Shown piece after piece: positions 11,336-24,061 of a stretch of 41,203 nt of DNA. Location: assembly GCA_023231475.1 (NCBI GenBank), contig JALJEE010003229.1, positions 1 to 41,203 of the forward strand, read 5' to 3'. The stretch is from Seison nebaliae (taxonomy: Eukaryota > Rotifera > Pararotatoria > Seisonacea > Seisonidae). Made by a program: the position numbers and the translations under genes. Positions within the stretch are counted from its first letter, which is position 1, and every line of letters begins with the position of its first letter. A model generated the notes under the pieces. It was not told the origin of the DNA. It saw nothing but the letters and a program-made list of their open reading frames with translations, and did no database searches.

Positions 11336-14300
11336 AATTTTGTACAGAAATCGACGGAAAAGCAGCTTGTTCACGCCAGTAGTACATCCATCTCATTATC
11401 TCGAAAGATAGAAGAGAGCATTACAAAAGAAACTTCATCAAATTCCAAGTTAGAAAAGGAGAAAATTGTCAATAGTGAGAAGAAGAACGATATTGAGGAC
11501 GAGATATTGGAAGAAATCGACGTCGTTAAAGATTGGAGAAACGATCTGTTATTGATCGAAGAGTGTAATGACATTGAATTGAAGAAAAAAGAAACAACAT
11601 CGTTCCACCAATACAATAGTTTGAGGATTGGAAAAAGATTATCATCATCATCATCATCATCATTATCTTCATTATCTTCAGCGACAACATCATCGATATC
11701 ATCGAGACGGTTAAGTGGAGAAGATTTCCTTTCGTTCAAAAGCGACAAACGAGAAATTTTCAAAAGAATTTTGAAGCAATACAAGAATGTTTGGGTGTGC
11801 AAACCGTTTTTACGGAAGAACATCTGTGAATTCATGCAACTGAGAAATGATGATAATAAGAATTTTGGCGATAATGTACAGAAACTAATCGAATTGCAAA
11901 CGAACGATCATCAAGACATTGTGGAGAAAGAGGAAGGGGAAGAACGTAGAATTATCCATCATACTCTCTCGTCTAATTCATTTGTCGATTTGGTCACATC
12001 CACCAACATCGAAACGACGACGACGACGACGACGACTGGAAACATTTTAGTTGATTGTGGAGAAGTGAGAGAGAATTGCAATTGGAAAGACAAGAAAAAT
12101 CTCTTCAATATCACTACATCGTCGGCCTTATTTGGAGAGGTGTTTGAGCAGGACAACGGAAAAGGAAGAACGAGTCATTTGGGAGAAGTGAACACGTTTT
12201 CATCGAACGTTGCCTCAGTAGAGTTCGATTGCTACGACTTTATTAGCAATATCATTGAGGACGATGTTCATTGCGTGAGAGAGAATACTGGACTTCTTAC
12301 ATCATCCAAATCAACCAATACCTTCTCCAAGGATATGCAGTCGTCATTGCAGAATGTGAATTCTTATAAAAACACGTCAAATAATTTTTGTTCGACGAAA
12401 CCGACCGATGACATGGTGAAAACATCGTGGTCGATGGGTGCTGATTTGAAATCGTCAAAGAAATTGTTTAATAATAATAATAATAATAATCATCATCATC
12501 ATCAGCAACAACAACAACAACAACAGCAACCTCAATCAATGTCATCAAATATGATGTCAACATCGTCCGATAAGTTGTGTAATGGAAATGATAATCGGAA
12601 TTATTCAAATAAGAAGAATAATAATATGAATAATAATAATAATAATAATATGAATAATAATAATAATAATAAGAAGAAGAAGAATATGATAAATGGAAAT
12701 AATATGAAACAACAAGAAGAAGAACAACAAAAACAATTGTTATCATTATTATCGTCGTCACGAAACCATCATTATCCATCCGATCAACCCCATTTAATGA
12801 ATTTAAATGATAATTGTGATAATAATTCCGGTGCTTTCATTAGCGATATGAACGCTATCGCTAAAAATTCTGTATATACAACAATTAATTCTTCGTTTCA
12901 TCCATTAAGTTGTATTGGCGATCAGCAACAACATTCATCATATTCATCACATTTCCCTCCATCAAACGATAATAAATTACTAAACGATTCAAATTATGAC
13001 CATCAGCACCACCATCAACACCAGCATCATCACCACCACCACCAACAACCTTATTTTAATAATAACGGAAATTTAATGAATGAGCATTCATCGAATTATT
13101 TACAAACTAATAATTTTGTTAATTTATCGTCGGCAAACGGATTTTTAGGGACGACAACCGTCTTTCCTGAATTGACGACTTTACCAGTGAGTATGTCATA
13201 TTCAAATGTAATAGATTCATCAGCACCTCCTCCCCCTATCATTTCGTCATCATTATCATCATCATCATCATCATCGCAACAAATGAATGGTGGTGATGTG
13301 TCACAACATCTATCGAATTCGAATAATATCGATAATAATATGGACCGATCGACTTCGGGTGACAGTTATGCGAAAGTTGGAATGCAAATGGCAGAAACGA
13401 TATTATCGTGTTCTCCCGTTCCCGATGTATCGAGTTCCAACTCAACTTCTATGATGAATAATCGAGAAAATGATTTATTGTCAGATAATGGATTGGAGAA
13501 GATCAGTGTACCGTCATGGATGGACAATCAACAATTTAAAGATAATCCGAGTAATATTGAAGAATGTATTCGTAAATTCTGTTATTATGTACAGAAAGAT
13601 GATGAGAAGAATGGTGAAATTAATTCGTTGACAACAAATATGGAAAAATCATCGGTCTCTGATTTCTTCAATAACCGTTCGAAATTCCTCGATTCGTCAA
13701 TGTCCAATGACAAGATGGCATCTGTTATCAATAACAATAACAACAACAACAAATCGAATGATTCAAATTCTTCTTCTGTTGATACAACGACATTAGGAGG
13801 AGGAATAGTGGTCGGTACCGGTGGAAATAAGATGAACGGTTTGAGTTCGATGGAAGAAGTGAACGGTAAGGATGATAGTCGTGAGTTGATTGTGATGTCG
13901 ATGTTGAGTATGTGTAGGAGATTTCTGCGTAATATGAATTCGTCAGATAATTTGAAGGATTTGGTGAGTCAATCCTACAAGAATGAAGAATTGTCAGATA
14001 GAGAGAAGAAGGAAGTTGAGTTTGATGCAGAATTATTGGCGGCAAAAGAAGAAGGAAGAATTGATGAGTTGTTGGAGGAGATGTTACGTGATCCACAATT
14101 TGTCTATTTGTTGCGAATGATGCAATGTGCCACGTCCACCACTAACATGAATGATAATTCAAAAATTTATAATGGCAATTTGATGAGTTCAGATTTTAAT
14201 TTATCATCATCCTCCTCTTCCTCACATGGTTTCAATAATTCCGCCGATAATATTCACAATGATATTCATACGAACAACAATAATGGAATGTTCAATCAGA

Positions 14301-15050
14301 TGAACATGATGAGACAGATTGACAATTTAAGTAAAGATTCATCTCATACGACTCCTTTGAACAATCCAATACCGAACAACAATAACAACAACAAAAATAT
14401 AAATAATAATAATAATAATAATAATAATTCTGAGAAATATGATCAATGGAATTATCAGAAAGATAATGGTTTTGGTCAATTTCAACGATTTCCCTCCAAT
14501 AACAACATTAATAATAATAATAATAACAACAACAACAATAACAGTAATATATCCAATAGTCATCGTATGCCGATGGAAACGAATGTGTTGTTGAATACGA
14601 TGGATCATATGGCGAAATATTTACAAATGTGTCGATCCAATAATCATATGTCGAATACGAATATGTTCGTTCAATCTCCAATGATTAATTCAGACCAACA
14701 AACCAATTCGTTCATGTTGGAAGAGAGTGACAATAATTGTCCGAACGTTATTGCTCCCAATATGAGTCGAGCGATTACTTCCCCGTCGAGACATCGTGAA
14801 TCACCGTCATCTTTGGCTTGGATGAGAAAATGTCCATTTGGTAAATCGATGGAGAAGTTTCCCAATCGTCACGATCCCAATGACATTCCCTCCCAAAACA
14901 TCAATAACAACAACAGTAATAATGAGAATAATCGACAACAAATCTTCTCTCCAACAAGAAAGAATGATACAAAGAATGATTCAAATGGATTATTATCGGA
15001 AACAAATATTTTATCTGAAAACAACAATACTACTACTACTATTACAACAA

Positions 15051-15082
<32 letters not shown>

Positions 15083-18000
15083 TCAAATAATAATTCAAAT
15101 AATAATAATGATCATTCGAGAATGTTTAATGGAAATAATCGAAATGTTTATTCTCAAGATTCCACCAATCTCTTAATTGATACATCCGAACAATCGTCAT
15201 TACAACCGAATTTGAATTATTCGAATGGATATCATCATTCGAAACAATTCTCCAATTTTCATTCATTAAGTAGAGACGATACGGCCAAATCTCAATTGGT
15301 TAATATGGCATACACTCCTCAACAAGCTGTTCAGTCGACAATGCCATTGAATAACACGTCATCGCTACCCAATTCCATACGATATCATAACTTATCTCAA
15401 TCCCAACATCCATTGCACATGTCAGCGGATAAGATGTCAAATATCCCGAAGAATTTCCAACAACCATCTCAAATAATCTCGAGTCAGAAAGATCCAAGAT
15501 ATTTTATGAATTTATTTGATGATCCACAATATTCACAATATGCACGAGCAGTTCTCTCATCCACCACATCGACTGAGAAGAAAATGGCCATGTCTCTCCG
15601 AACGAATTACGACGAATCGTTTCCTTTCTCTCCACCTCATCGTATGGGAATTTTTTCTTCTGGAGTTCACAACTCTATCTCCACCACCACAGCCAACAAT
15701 AATAATGTGGCGGGAGTAGTGAAAGATAATAAATCGATGTTCAATTCTAATGATTTGTCCACTCCTCTCCATTCGCCAAGTAAAATGAATACATCGCCAA
15801 ACCGTCACGATGATTATTATCGAACTTATTCGGATGACTTGAACGACGGTTGTCCATATCATCGTCATCTCAATTCGCCTCTTCACAATCTCACAAATAT
15901 ACCACTCATCAAACAGAATAATTCAGCTTCTCTCCAATTTCCAAAGAATATGACTAACTCCTTCACCAAATATAGTCACCAGAAAATGAATTTAATTAAA
16001 CCGAATCCAATAGCCATGTTACCATCGATGCAAGTCCCTCCACCACGTCAATCTGTCCAACCATCGTCCATTTTGCCAATTCACGTATCTCTCCCACAGC
16101 CACCTGTCATTCAAGCGTCGGGTAACACTCGTATTTCCACTAGTTATAATCATTCGATTGATCCGTCAAACGGTTTCTATTTATTCCTTTCCATCTCTTA
16201 TTCTTCATTCTCTTTTCTTTTTTTTTTTTTTTTTGAATTAGGTGCCGATTTGATGACGCTCTTTAATAATGCGAAGTTGGTAATAATTTATTTTTAGAAA
16301 AATATTCTTTCTTTCTTTCTTTCTTTTTTTTGTACAGCGAATCGAAAAATTTGGGGATGGATGATCTTAATCTTCAACGTTCATGTAATCAGCAACTGAA
16401 AGATATTCGATCATCAATCGTCGAATATTCGAAAGATCAACATGGAAGTCGATTCATTCAACAGAAAATGGAGAAAGCATCAGACGAAGATATGCAATTG
16501 GTTTTCGATGAAATTTATCCTCAAGCACATACACTCATGACTGACGTTTTCGGAAATTACGTAATTCAAGTTCCCATTTATTTTCCCCATCTCATCCAAA
16601 CTAAATGGAATATGTTTATTTTTTCAAGAAATTTTTCGAATTTGGCAATCTAGAACATAAGAGGAAGTTTGCTGCTATCGTTAAAGGTAAAGTGTTGGAA
16701 TTGGCACTTCAGATGTATGGTTGTCGTGTCATTCAGAAAGCTTTGGAGTCGATGAGAAATCAAACCGAACAAGTTCACATTGTTGAAAAAATAAAAATGT
16801 TTGAATTTCTTTTTTTTTTAAAAAGGTGGAAATGGCACAGGAATTAAGAGGAAATGTAGTGAAGTGTATTATGGATCAAAATGGGAATCATGTCGTACAG
16901 AAATGTATAGAATGTTGTAATTCAAATAAGATCGATTTTATCATTGACGACGTATTGACACAAGTTTATTTCATTATTCTTTTCATCATATACTCTAAAT
17001 ATGATTGTTAGGTGGTGAAATTATCGACACATCCATATGGTTGTCGAGTAATTCAACGAGTATTGGAACATTGTTCAGAAGAGCAAGTGAAACCGATTCT
17101 CGACGATTTATATAATAATATGTTGACATTAGTTCAAGATCAATATGGTTCGATATTTTATTTTCTTCTTTTTTTCATCTGATATTTTTTTCTTTTAGGA
17201 AATTATGTTATCCAACATGTACTGGAACATGGACAAGCTGAAGATAGAGCTTCCATTATACGGAATTTGAGGAATCAGATTTTGGTAATGAGTCAACATA
17301 AATTTGCATCGAATGTCATTGAGAAATGTGTGACGTTCGGTTTGGCGAAAGAGCGTGATATTATCATGAATGAAATTTGTCATAAAAGTGAAGAGTTGGT
17401 GATAATTGTATATATAATTATATTCATTCATTATTCTCCTTTTCTTTTTAGTCCGAGTGCTACTTTATTTACGATGATGAAAGATCCTTATGCGAATTAT
17501 GTTATTCAGAAGATGCTGGATGTTTGTGATGATAATCAGAAGAAAGATCTTATTCGACACATTCGACCACATATTCCTGCACTCCGACGTTACAGTTATG
17601 GGAAGCATATCATCAATAAGATTGAACGATCCTTCCTCCAGAATCAGTCAGTAGAATATCGGAATCGGAATGTTCAAGAACGACCATTAGAATCGATAAT
17701 CGACGAACAATTGTCATTAAATGAGAATATCGTTAATAATCAAAATATATTGAACAATCATCCAAACAACAATAGTAATAACGTCTCCATTAATAACAAT
17801 AACAATGGACGAGTTATTAGGAATAGTAGACATAATATGAGGAAAACAAATAATAATTCTAACAACAACAACAACAACAACAGCAGCAATGTGGTGCAAT
17901 GTCATCAGATGAATAATAATAATAATAATAATCAAATAATGTCTAATGGAATGAGTAACAATAACAACAACAACAATAGCAACAACATTGTGAGTAATCA

Positions 18001-18535
18001 CAACAACAATTGTTCATTGAATTATGGAAATGGGAATAATAGTACGTCGATGAATTTGAATTATAATTTGAATGGTAATAATGTTGAAATGAAACCCGAA
18101 TCATTACTTCACGATCCAGATGCATTTCCTAAATATTCTGCTCAACCGGTGAGCACGCATTCATCTTCGATGGCCTCCACTACATCCACAGTTACTGTAT
18201 CGGCATCCAATAATAATATGTCGAATAATTCGTCGTCATCTTCTTCCTCACCATCTACCAACACTAATCAGATGAGATATAATAATGTTCTTGTTACCAG
18301 TCTCTCATCCGCATCCACTGTCGGAATCAATTCGATGAATAAACGGAGAACGAATAATAATAATAATAATAATAATAATAACGGATTGGCAATAGGCGGA
18401 GAGAGAACAACAGAGAATCAATGGAATCGATCAATAAATGATTCGCATGTTCGTCGGATGTGGGGTGGTGGTAATGGTGAGAATAAGATGAGTTATTCCA
18501 ATGTATCATCTATCAAAAGTAAATCGAAGAATTGA
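11336..18535 (+). CDS. pum: Pumilio-family (PUF) RNA-binding translational repressor, 5' exon(s) missing
   Basis: PUF proteins bind UGUANAUA elements in mRNA 3' UTRs and recruit deadenylation and translational-repression machinery in the cytoplasm. My exon model is 11336-16172, 16242-16275, 16338-16569, 16629-16772, 16826-16963, 17012-17147, 17199-17394 and 17452-18535. The lengths sum to 6801 nt, which keeps one frame and encodes about 2266 residues. The PUF domain (about residues 1640-1970) has all eight repeats with core triplets in [44 protein letters not shown] and ANYVIQ. The N-terminal 1600 residues are mostly Asn, Ser, Gln and His tracts, with an ordered-looking charged island at about residues 845-930. 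About 300 Asn/Ser-rich residues follow the PUF domain, which is unusual. The frame is open back to a TAG/acceptor at 11333-11335 without an ATG. The first in-exon ATG is 11834, so a 5' exon is likely missing. Introns are 48-69 nt and all start GTT. Confidence 0.93.
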
Positions 18536-21082
18536 AGGTCGAAAACGTTCTTCTGATTATCACATATCCACTTATCTATCATCATCCATCAAATATTAAG
18601 ACGATTGATATGAAGAAAAGAAAGACTTTCTCATTATCATATAATAACCACGATCGTCATCATCAAACTATTTATTATTTTAACGTTTCTCCAAATTGTT
18701 ATATTTTGTAATCATAATCGGTTTTTTTCTCTTCTCTTTTCTAAATTTCTTCAATTTCTAAATCATGTCATGATTGAAATGTTTCGACTCAAATCATTTA
18801 TCTCTAACACTCTCCCCATCTATTTCTCTCTTCTTTTTATTCAACAAGCAAACAACCGTCATCGTTATAACCAATAACACACACATATACGCACGCAAAC
18901 ACACACACACGTACGCACATGCGCCCACTCTTAAAAGGTAACAAACAAGATCAGTAATTATGAGAATTTGATGGAAATGAATATCATTCACTGATATGAA
19001 ATGTCTAAAAGAAAGGATTCATCAATTAACCTGTGGCTCACAAAATAAGATGACATGCAGAAAAACATGCACTAGATTTTTTCCATCAAACCTCTATTCT
19101 TCGACGTGAATTCTTCTATATTTACTCTCTCTTTCAAATCATCTCTAACAAGAAAAACAACAAACAACGGAATGTTTCCCATACATTTCCAACATATATA
19201 TTTTACGACAGTAATAATTTTTCTAACATAAAAATTCGGTTATAAATAATTAACTTTTATTCAATATTAATCAATCCTACATAATATGTATATCCTCGTC
19301 TCCTGAATACAATTCGCCAATTTTCTTCTTTCTCCATCCATCTCTCATCCCGTCTCTCTCTCTTTCTCTCTTTTTCTCTCTTTGGTCTATTAATGGAAAG
19401 AAAAATATTACTTGAAATAATCATCATAAATTTTAATCTATTTACATGTTGTTCAAACCAATCCTTTATCTTCCTCCTCATTCATAACTTCCTTATTCTA
19501 TTTTATGTAGTTCATGTGCAAACGTTAATTCATTCACATATGAACAATTCGATCTTCTTCATGCATCACACGATTCTTATTTAATATTCTTATTTTCGAT
19601 CCAATATTCGTCTCCGTCAACCACATTTTCAAATAACTCGTCAAATGTTATCGATTCAAATGATATTCTGATGAAGTTTCTCTGCCGTTTCTTTCTCCAT
19701 CATCCACATCTATCGTCCCACCAGAATCATTATTTATTTTGGTGTCGAATGGATGTCAGTTGACAATGATGATATTAATAGAAACAGAAGATTATCGAAA
19801 TTTCACAGATGAATGGGAGGGAATAGTAGATATGGATATAATAATTTTAAATGTAAATCAATTCTCCTTTGAAAAAATTTTAAAGGAAAAATCGACATTT
19901 ATTTTCTCTCATCTTTATCTTATCGTTTGAACGATTTCCTTCATATCCGACTTAATTATTGATTATTGATAATTAAATTCATTTTATTTTATTTATTCTT
20001 CCAATTGTCCGATCATCAAATCAGACAATGGATCCATGTATGATACTTAACCGTCGTTTGTTCCTCTCCATTGAGAAGTTGAACATAATTTCTGAAAAAA
20101 TTTCCCCATTTCCCTCCTATATCTTTCTTCCCCATTTTCTTTCGGAATAGAAATTATTTTGTTAATTTTCCAATTACAATTCGAAAGACTTCTCGTTGAT
20201 CCTCCAGTATCGAAAGATGAGAGTTACGGGTATGATCGATTATCAATGTATCTATGTAATTATCTGCATTTTCTTTTGATTTCTACATGCAACTTATTTT
20301 CATGCAGTAGAATATACCACATAAATATAAATATTTTTTCCAAATGAAATTTCTCTCCGCAAAAATCAATAATCTTCTCCATATTCTTTTGCTAATTATT
20401 TTATAAATACTTCTTTTTATCGATTTCTCTATTCTTTCTTTTCTCGAATTGAATTATTGTCTTCTCACGTTACATGCGAGAGTGTTGTATATATTTTGAA
20501 GGATGACATATGTTTATGATTCACGTCCTTTCTACATAACTGCTCATTTCACTATTCAGAGAATCGTTTCCTCATTTCCATTGGACAATTTTACAAGTGG
20601 TCGATGAAAGAATTCGTCGTTAATAAAAATACACATAAATTCGTCATATGTTATGAACGTGGAAATGTGTGTTTAATTGTCGTTTGAAAGAATTATGAAG
20701 ATTGCGAATAAGAAAATTCTCGTATAATCCGTTTATGTTATTTCTTTATCGAAATCAAAATGAAATTTGAATGAATCTATAAATCCAATTCTTTCATTTC
20801 CATTAAAAAGATATCATTCACCTAATTTATATTTTTGATGAATTCTTTCTTCTACTTCTCCGTGACATTTCCCCTCCAACGTCTCCATCAATTAACTCAC
20901 GTCGTCAGCTCATCATAAATAATACTATTGTACAAACTGAATTCGAATGTATTTAAAGACCGATTAATTATTTTTCTTTCCATATTTAATATTGATTTCT
21001 TTAAAATAAATAAAATTTAGTTTCTATCTATAAAATTAGTCTAATTCCTGTTATATAATAATATTTACATTTTTTTTTTTTA
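18536..21082. other. Non-coding stretch: Pumilio 3' UTR and intergenic DNA
   Basis: No gene is supported. The first several hundred bases are AT-rich and presumably the Pumilio 3' UTR. Features seen are a CA/CG-rich run at about 18880-18920 (CACACAC blocks with ACGCA and ACGTA) and a pyrimidine-rich TCTCTC run at about 19350-19382. Open frames of 60-75 codons in the rest have low-complexity Phe/Leu/Ile composition typical of random AT-rich DNA. Confidence 0.6.
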
Positions 21083-22225
21083 TTATGATATAAAATCTCC
21101 TCGTGGTAAATTAAAAAGAAAAAAAGATAATTGGCTGTACAGATTATCGTTAATAAGTTCTCTTTCAATATCGATTTCACTTCGTAGATAATTCGGGATA
21201 AGAGAAGTAATGTTGTCAAAATTGGAAGTAATATGAAGGCCTTCATCTAAAGAATGAGGAACTTCCAACGAATAATAGAAAGAAAAAAATTTAATCGGAG
21301 TAAAAAAATGATTACACTTTGTATATGCTGGAGATGATAATTTAGAATCTTTATTAGAAAGAATTATGTTCAAATACCGTTGAGCAATAAGAAGAGGAAA
21401 AGGCTAACATGAGTGACCTCTTAAACGGTTCGCATCAACCCAAAAGTAAACGAATTGTTCTATTATATGTTCGATCGAGACATAACAGTGATTTATGAGT
21501 GTTAGACATAGATACGGCTAGTCCATAGAAATCGCAATAATAGGTGACAAATAGCTTCAACTTCAATTGAATCAAGAAATATTTACAACGATGATAGAAT
21601 GAATAAAAAGATCTTACAAAAAACATTGTAAAACCAAATAGTTCCCTTGTTAGGAACTTACATCTAATTTCATTTATAGTTGCATCACACTTCTTCTTAC
21701 TATCAACTTTCATTCCCAGAAAACACACATTCTTGTCAACTAACTTTCTGATATTCTTCTCCTATCGTTGGAAGAGAAATATTAGTTAAGACTCTGGATT
21801 TATCTCCATAACAAACGATACATTTTCGAGTAATCGGGAACGTACAAATTCAATCCTTTTCTTGTACTCACTCGAATTATTGGAGCAAATGACGATGTCA
21901 TCAGCATATGCGAAGACCGATGGATAACTGGCATCACCAATTTTAAAAGAAAAAATATTATTTGCATCTAAAAAAACTTCATCGATAATTCTTCCAAAAA
22001 TCCATGGAACAAGTATCGAACCTTCTCTTACTCCTTTGTTGATAGTGAACACTGACGACAATACTGACAAGTTTACTGTGAATTGTGTTTAATAATACCA
22101 TAAAAATTCGTGCAAATTTTACTTATGAATCGTAAACAATATTCATCCATTCCATATTCATCCAATATTTTTAGTTCGACACGACGAAATGAAGAATTTG
22201 AGAAGAATAAGTAGGGGTGATGTTC
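21083..22225 (-). pseudogene. Degraded LINE ORF2 fragment (reverse transcriptase and C-terminal region)
   Basis: Read on the minus strand from about 22225 down. An RT N-terminal block contains ELKILDEYGMDEYCLRFISK and FYGIIKHNS, then a stop. Next comes INKGVREGSILVPWIFGRII with the active-site FAYADDIV at 21786-22070. A thumb region at 21435-21728 has YYCDFYGLAVS and CLDRTYNRTIR, and a C-terminal piece lies at 21083-21373. At least three stops or frameshifts separate the pieces. The thumb matches the copy at 2178-2795 almost residue for residue (CDFYGL, SNT-x-KSL, CLDRTYNRT), so both belong to one family. No ORF1 or endonuclease is visible, so this copy looks 5'-truncated, as is usual for LINE insertions. 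Confidence 0.85.
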
Positions 22226-22436
22226 CTCTAATTTTAAGTCGAATTTCTTTGGAATTTACGGAAGAAAATTTTACGGAAAAAAAAATGAAAAATATTTCTC
22301 ACCAAAATCGTCCAACTGAATCTCAACTGTAAGGAAAAATTGTGCGCGCTCGAAATGAACATAAATAGGATAGAATTTTAGTGTAAAGTGACCGAATTAG
22401 TTTTAAAATATTTTTTCATTTTTCAATTTGAGAATG

Positions 22437-22484
22437 TGAATGGGGGTAAAGCCTGAACGAATTGAAGAATTCGGCCCCCATTCA
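22437..22484. repeat. Nested inverted repeat / hairpin
   Basis: The arms TGAATGGGGG (22437-22446) and CCCCCATTCA (22475-22484) are exact reverse complements over 10 bp. Inside them a second exact stem, CGAATT (22458-22463) with AATTCG (22468-22473), closes a GAAG tetraloop. The five-G/five-C runs are rare in this AT-rich DNA. Confidence 0.85.
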
Positions 22485-23154
22485 GTTCCATCCAAGAATT
22501 TGAGAAGGTTAATCTTGACATATTTTTATTTTAATAATATATTTCAAATTCCATTGTAGAAATTCTGAGGATTTTGAAGAAGAAATCGGAGAGAAATGGG
22601 ACGATTGGATACCATGAAGTTACATTGAGATTTTGACAATATGTTCATTCATTCGAACAGGTGATGGTATCCATTCGAGGTCCGGAATCATTAGCCCTTC
22701 ACAGGCTAAGTGATTGGACACCAACTGGGAGGCTTGATTGTCTCTAAAAAAAAAGGTGGATTCTAAAAATATTCTCGCTGGAATCTGAGAATAAAAATTT
22801 ATCCATTCCACAACATCAGGGGACGATCAATATTTTTCCTTCCATATGGTAATCTACAAGATATGATAATATTTTATTGTTCTTTTCTTGGCTATACCAA
22901 TTCCATATACTTATATTTACTCTATATACTTCTGCTTCTTTCTCTCCCTATGCGATTATTGGATGGAATTTGTTTAATTCAGATAAAAACAGACTGCAAA
23001 TAATATTCAAAGATTTCTTATTAATTTAATTTCATGTACAATAAATTTTTCTTGTAACAAAATAACTAATTTTTAATTAAAATTCAACATATATTTTTTT
23101 TCAATTTTGAGAAATTCTAAAAATAATTGACAATTGGAATTTTGACATATCATT

Positions 23155-23330
23155 GATGACTCATCGTCTTCATAACGGTAATAATGACATGTCACAATTT
23201 GAAAAAACGGTTAAGATGACGAATCATAATTCTTCGATTGTTATGATGACACGTCATAGATATGGACTTCTTTCAGTTATTATTTCAACCATTCCAATCA
23301 TGACACGTCATAACTTGTTGATGACACATT
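23155..23330. promoter_or_regulatory. Cluster of TGAC-type palindromes resembling bZIP sites
   Basis: Within 175 bp are TGACTCA (23157-23163, AP-1-like, inside GATGACTCATC), the perfect palindrome TGACATGTCA (23185-23194), two identical copies of ATGACACGTCAT (23246-23257 and 23300-23311), and the half-like ATGACACATT (23321-23330). The TGAC half-sites facing GTCA recall bZIP (AP-1/CREB/ATF) recognition, though the 2-bp spacer is wider than a normal CRE. The cluster lies about 0.8-1 kb upstream of the DEPDC5 start. Function is inferred from motif form only. Confidence 0.35.
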
Positions 23331-24061
23331 CTTAGGGGAAGAATATCGTCTATTAATATGAAAGAGAGTTAAAGTTAATTCAGAAGAAATTAAGAAAATT
23401 TACCAATTACTATTCTGCAAGAGAGAAGTTGTCTCATTGGTATTGGAGTGGGAGGAAAGGAGGAACATGAGCGACATGTGCTTCTAACAATGGAGAAGTA
23501 CAAAATGAAGCATCAATTCTTCAAGAAAATGTTCCTTTCTCCATCCCGAGATTACTACCAGTGAAAATTGTTAAGAAATCAAATATTTGCGCTAAGACCA
23601 ATTCTGTTTCTTTCCAACCAGATCTATTTTGTAAATAGCCATAAAACTTTCATAGATTCTACTCACCTAAATTGTTATGGTAAAAAGAACGAAATATATC
23701 GAATTGGTTCAATATATTCTCGCACATTTGCATAAATTTCCTACCAAATCTCAATCAGTTTTTTAGTTGTAAAAATTATAGTTTATTCTTATTCAAATAA
23801 AATTTAATTTAACATAACATAAACAAAAACTTTCATTTTTATAATTCACATTATTGGAATTATTAATAAAAAAACTTATGAATAAAAATTAAATTTAAAT
23901 ACCGATATGGAATTAGAATCTAATGATAATAAATGACTTGTGACTAAATGATATTGTTAGTCTAAAACATTTACATACGGAAATTAAGAGACCAAATGGC
24001 AAAATCGTAAGCTGATCAATCGTTTTGTATTGGGTATGTTATCATTGTGATTGATTGTGTA

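Noticed and set aside
16280-16392. Alternative Pumilio intron from the GTA at 16280 to an AG at 16392
   Set aside because: It also keeps frame and gives a good-looking join before [13 protein letters not shown], but the polypyrimidine tract is far from that acceptor. The 16276-16337 intron (62 nt, GTT start, TACAG end) matches the other introns. Only cDNA can exclude it.
17399-17451. Ordinary-looking donor GTGATA at 17399 in the last PUF-domain intron
   Set aside because: The 53-nt intron would shift the frame and destroy repeat 8. Using GTTGGT at 17395 removes 57 nt and gives the expected sequence through [11 protein letters not shown].
11371-18509. Many long antisense open frames across the Pumilio gene
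   Set aside because: They are shadows of triplet repeats (AAT read as ATT, TCA read as TGA-free frames) and have poly-Ile, poly-Tyr or poly-Val composition.
22620-22811. Minus-strand 63-codon frame with NQASQLVSNHLACEGLMIPD
   Set aside because: Composition is protein-like and it lies near a LINE, but I cannot assign a family and see no extension on either side.
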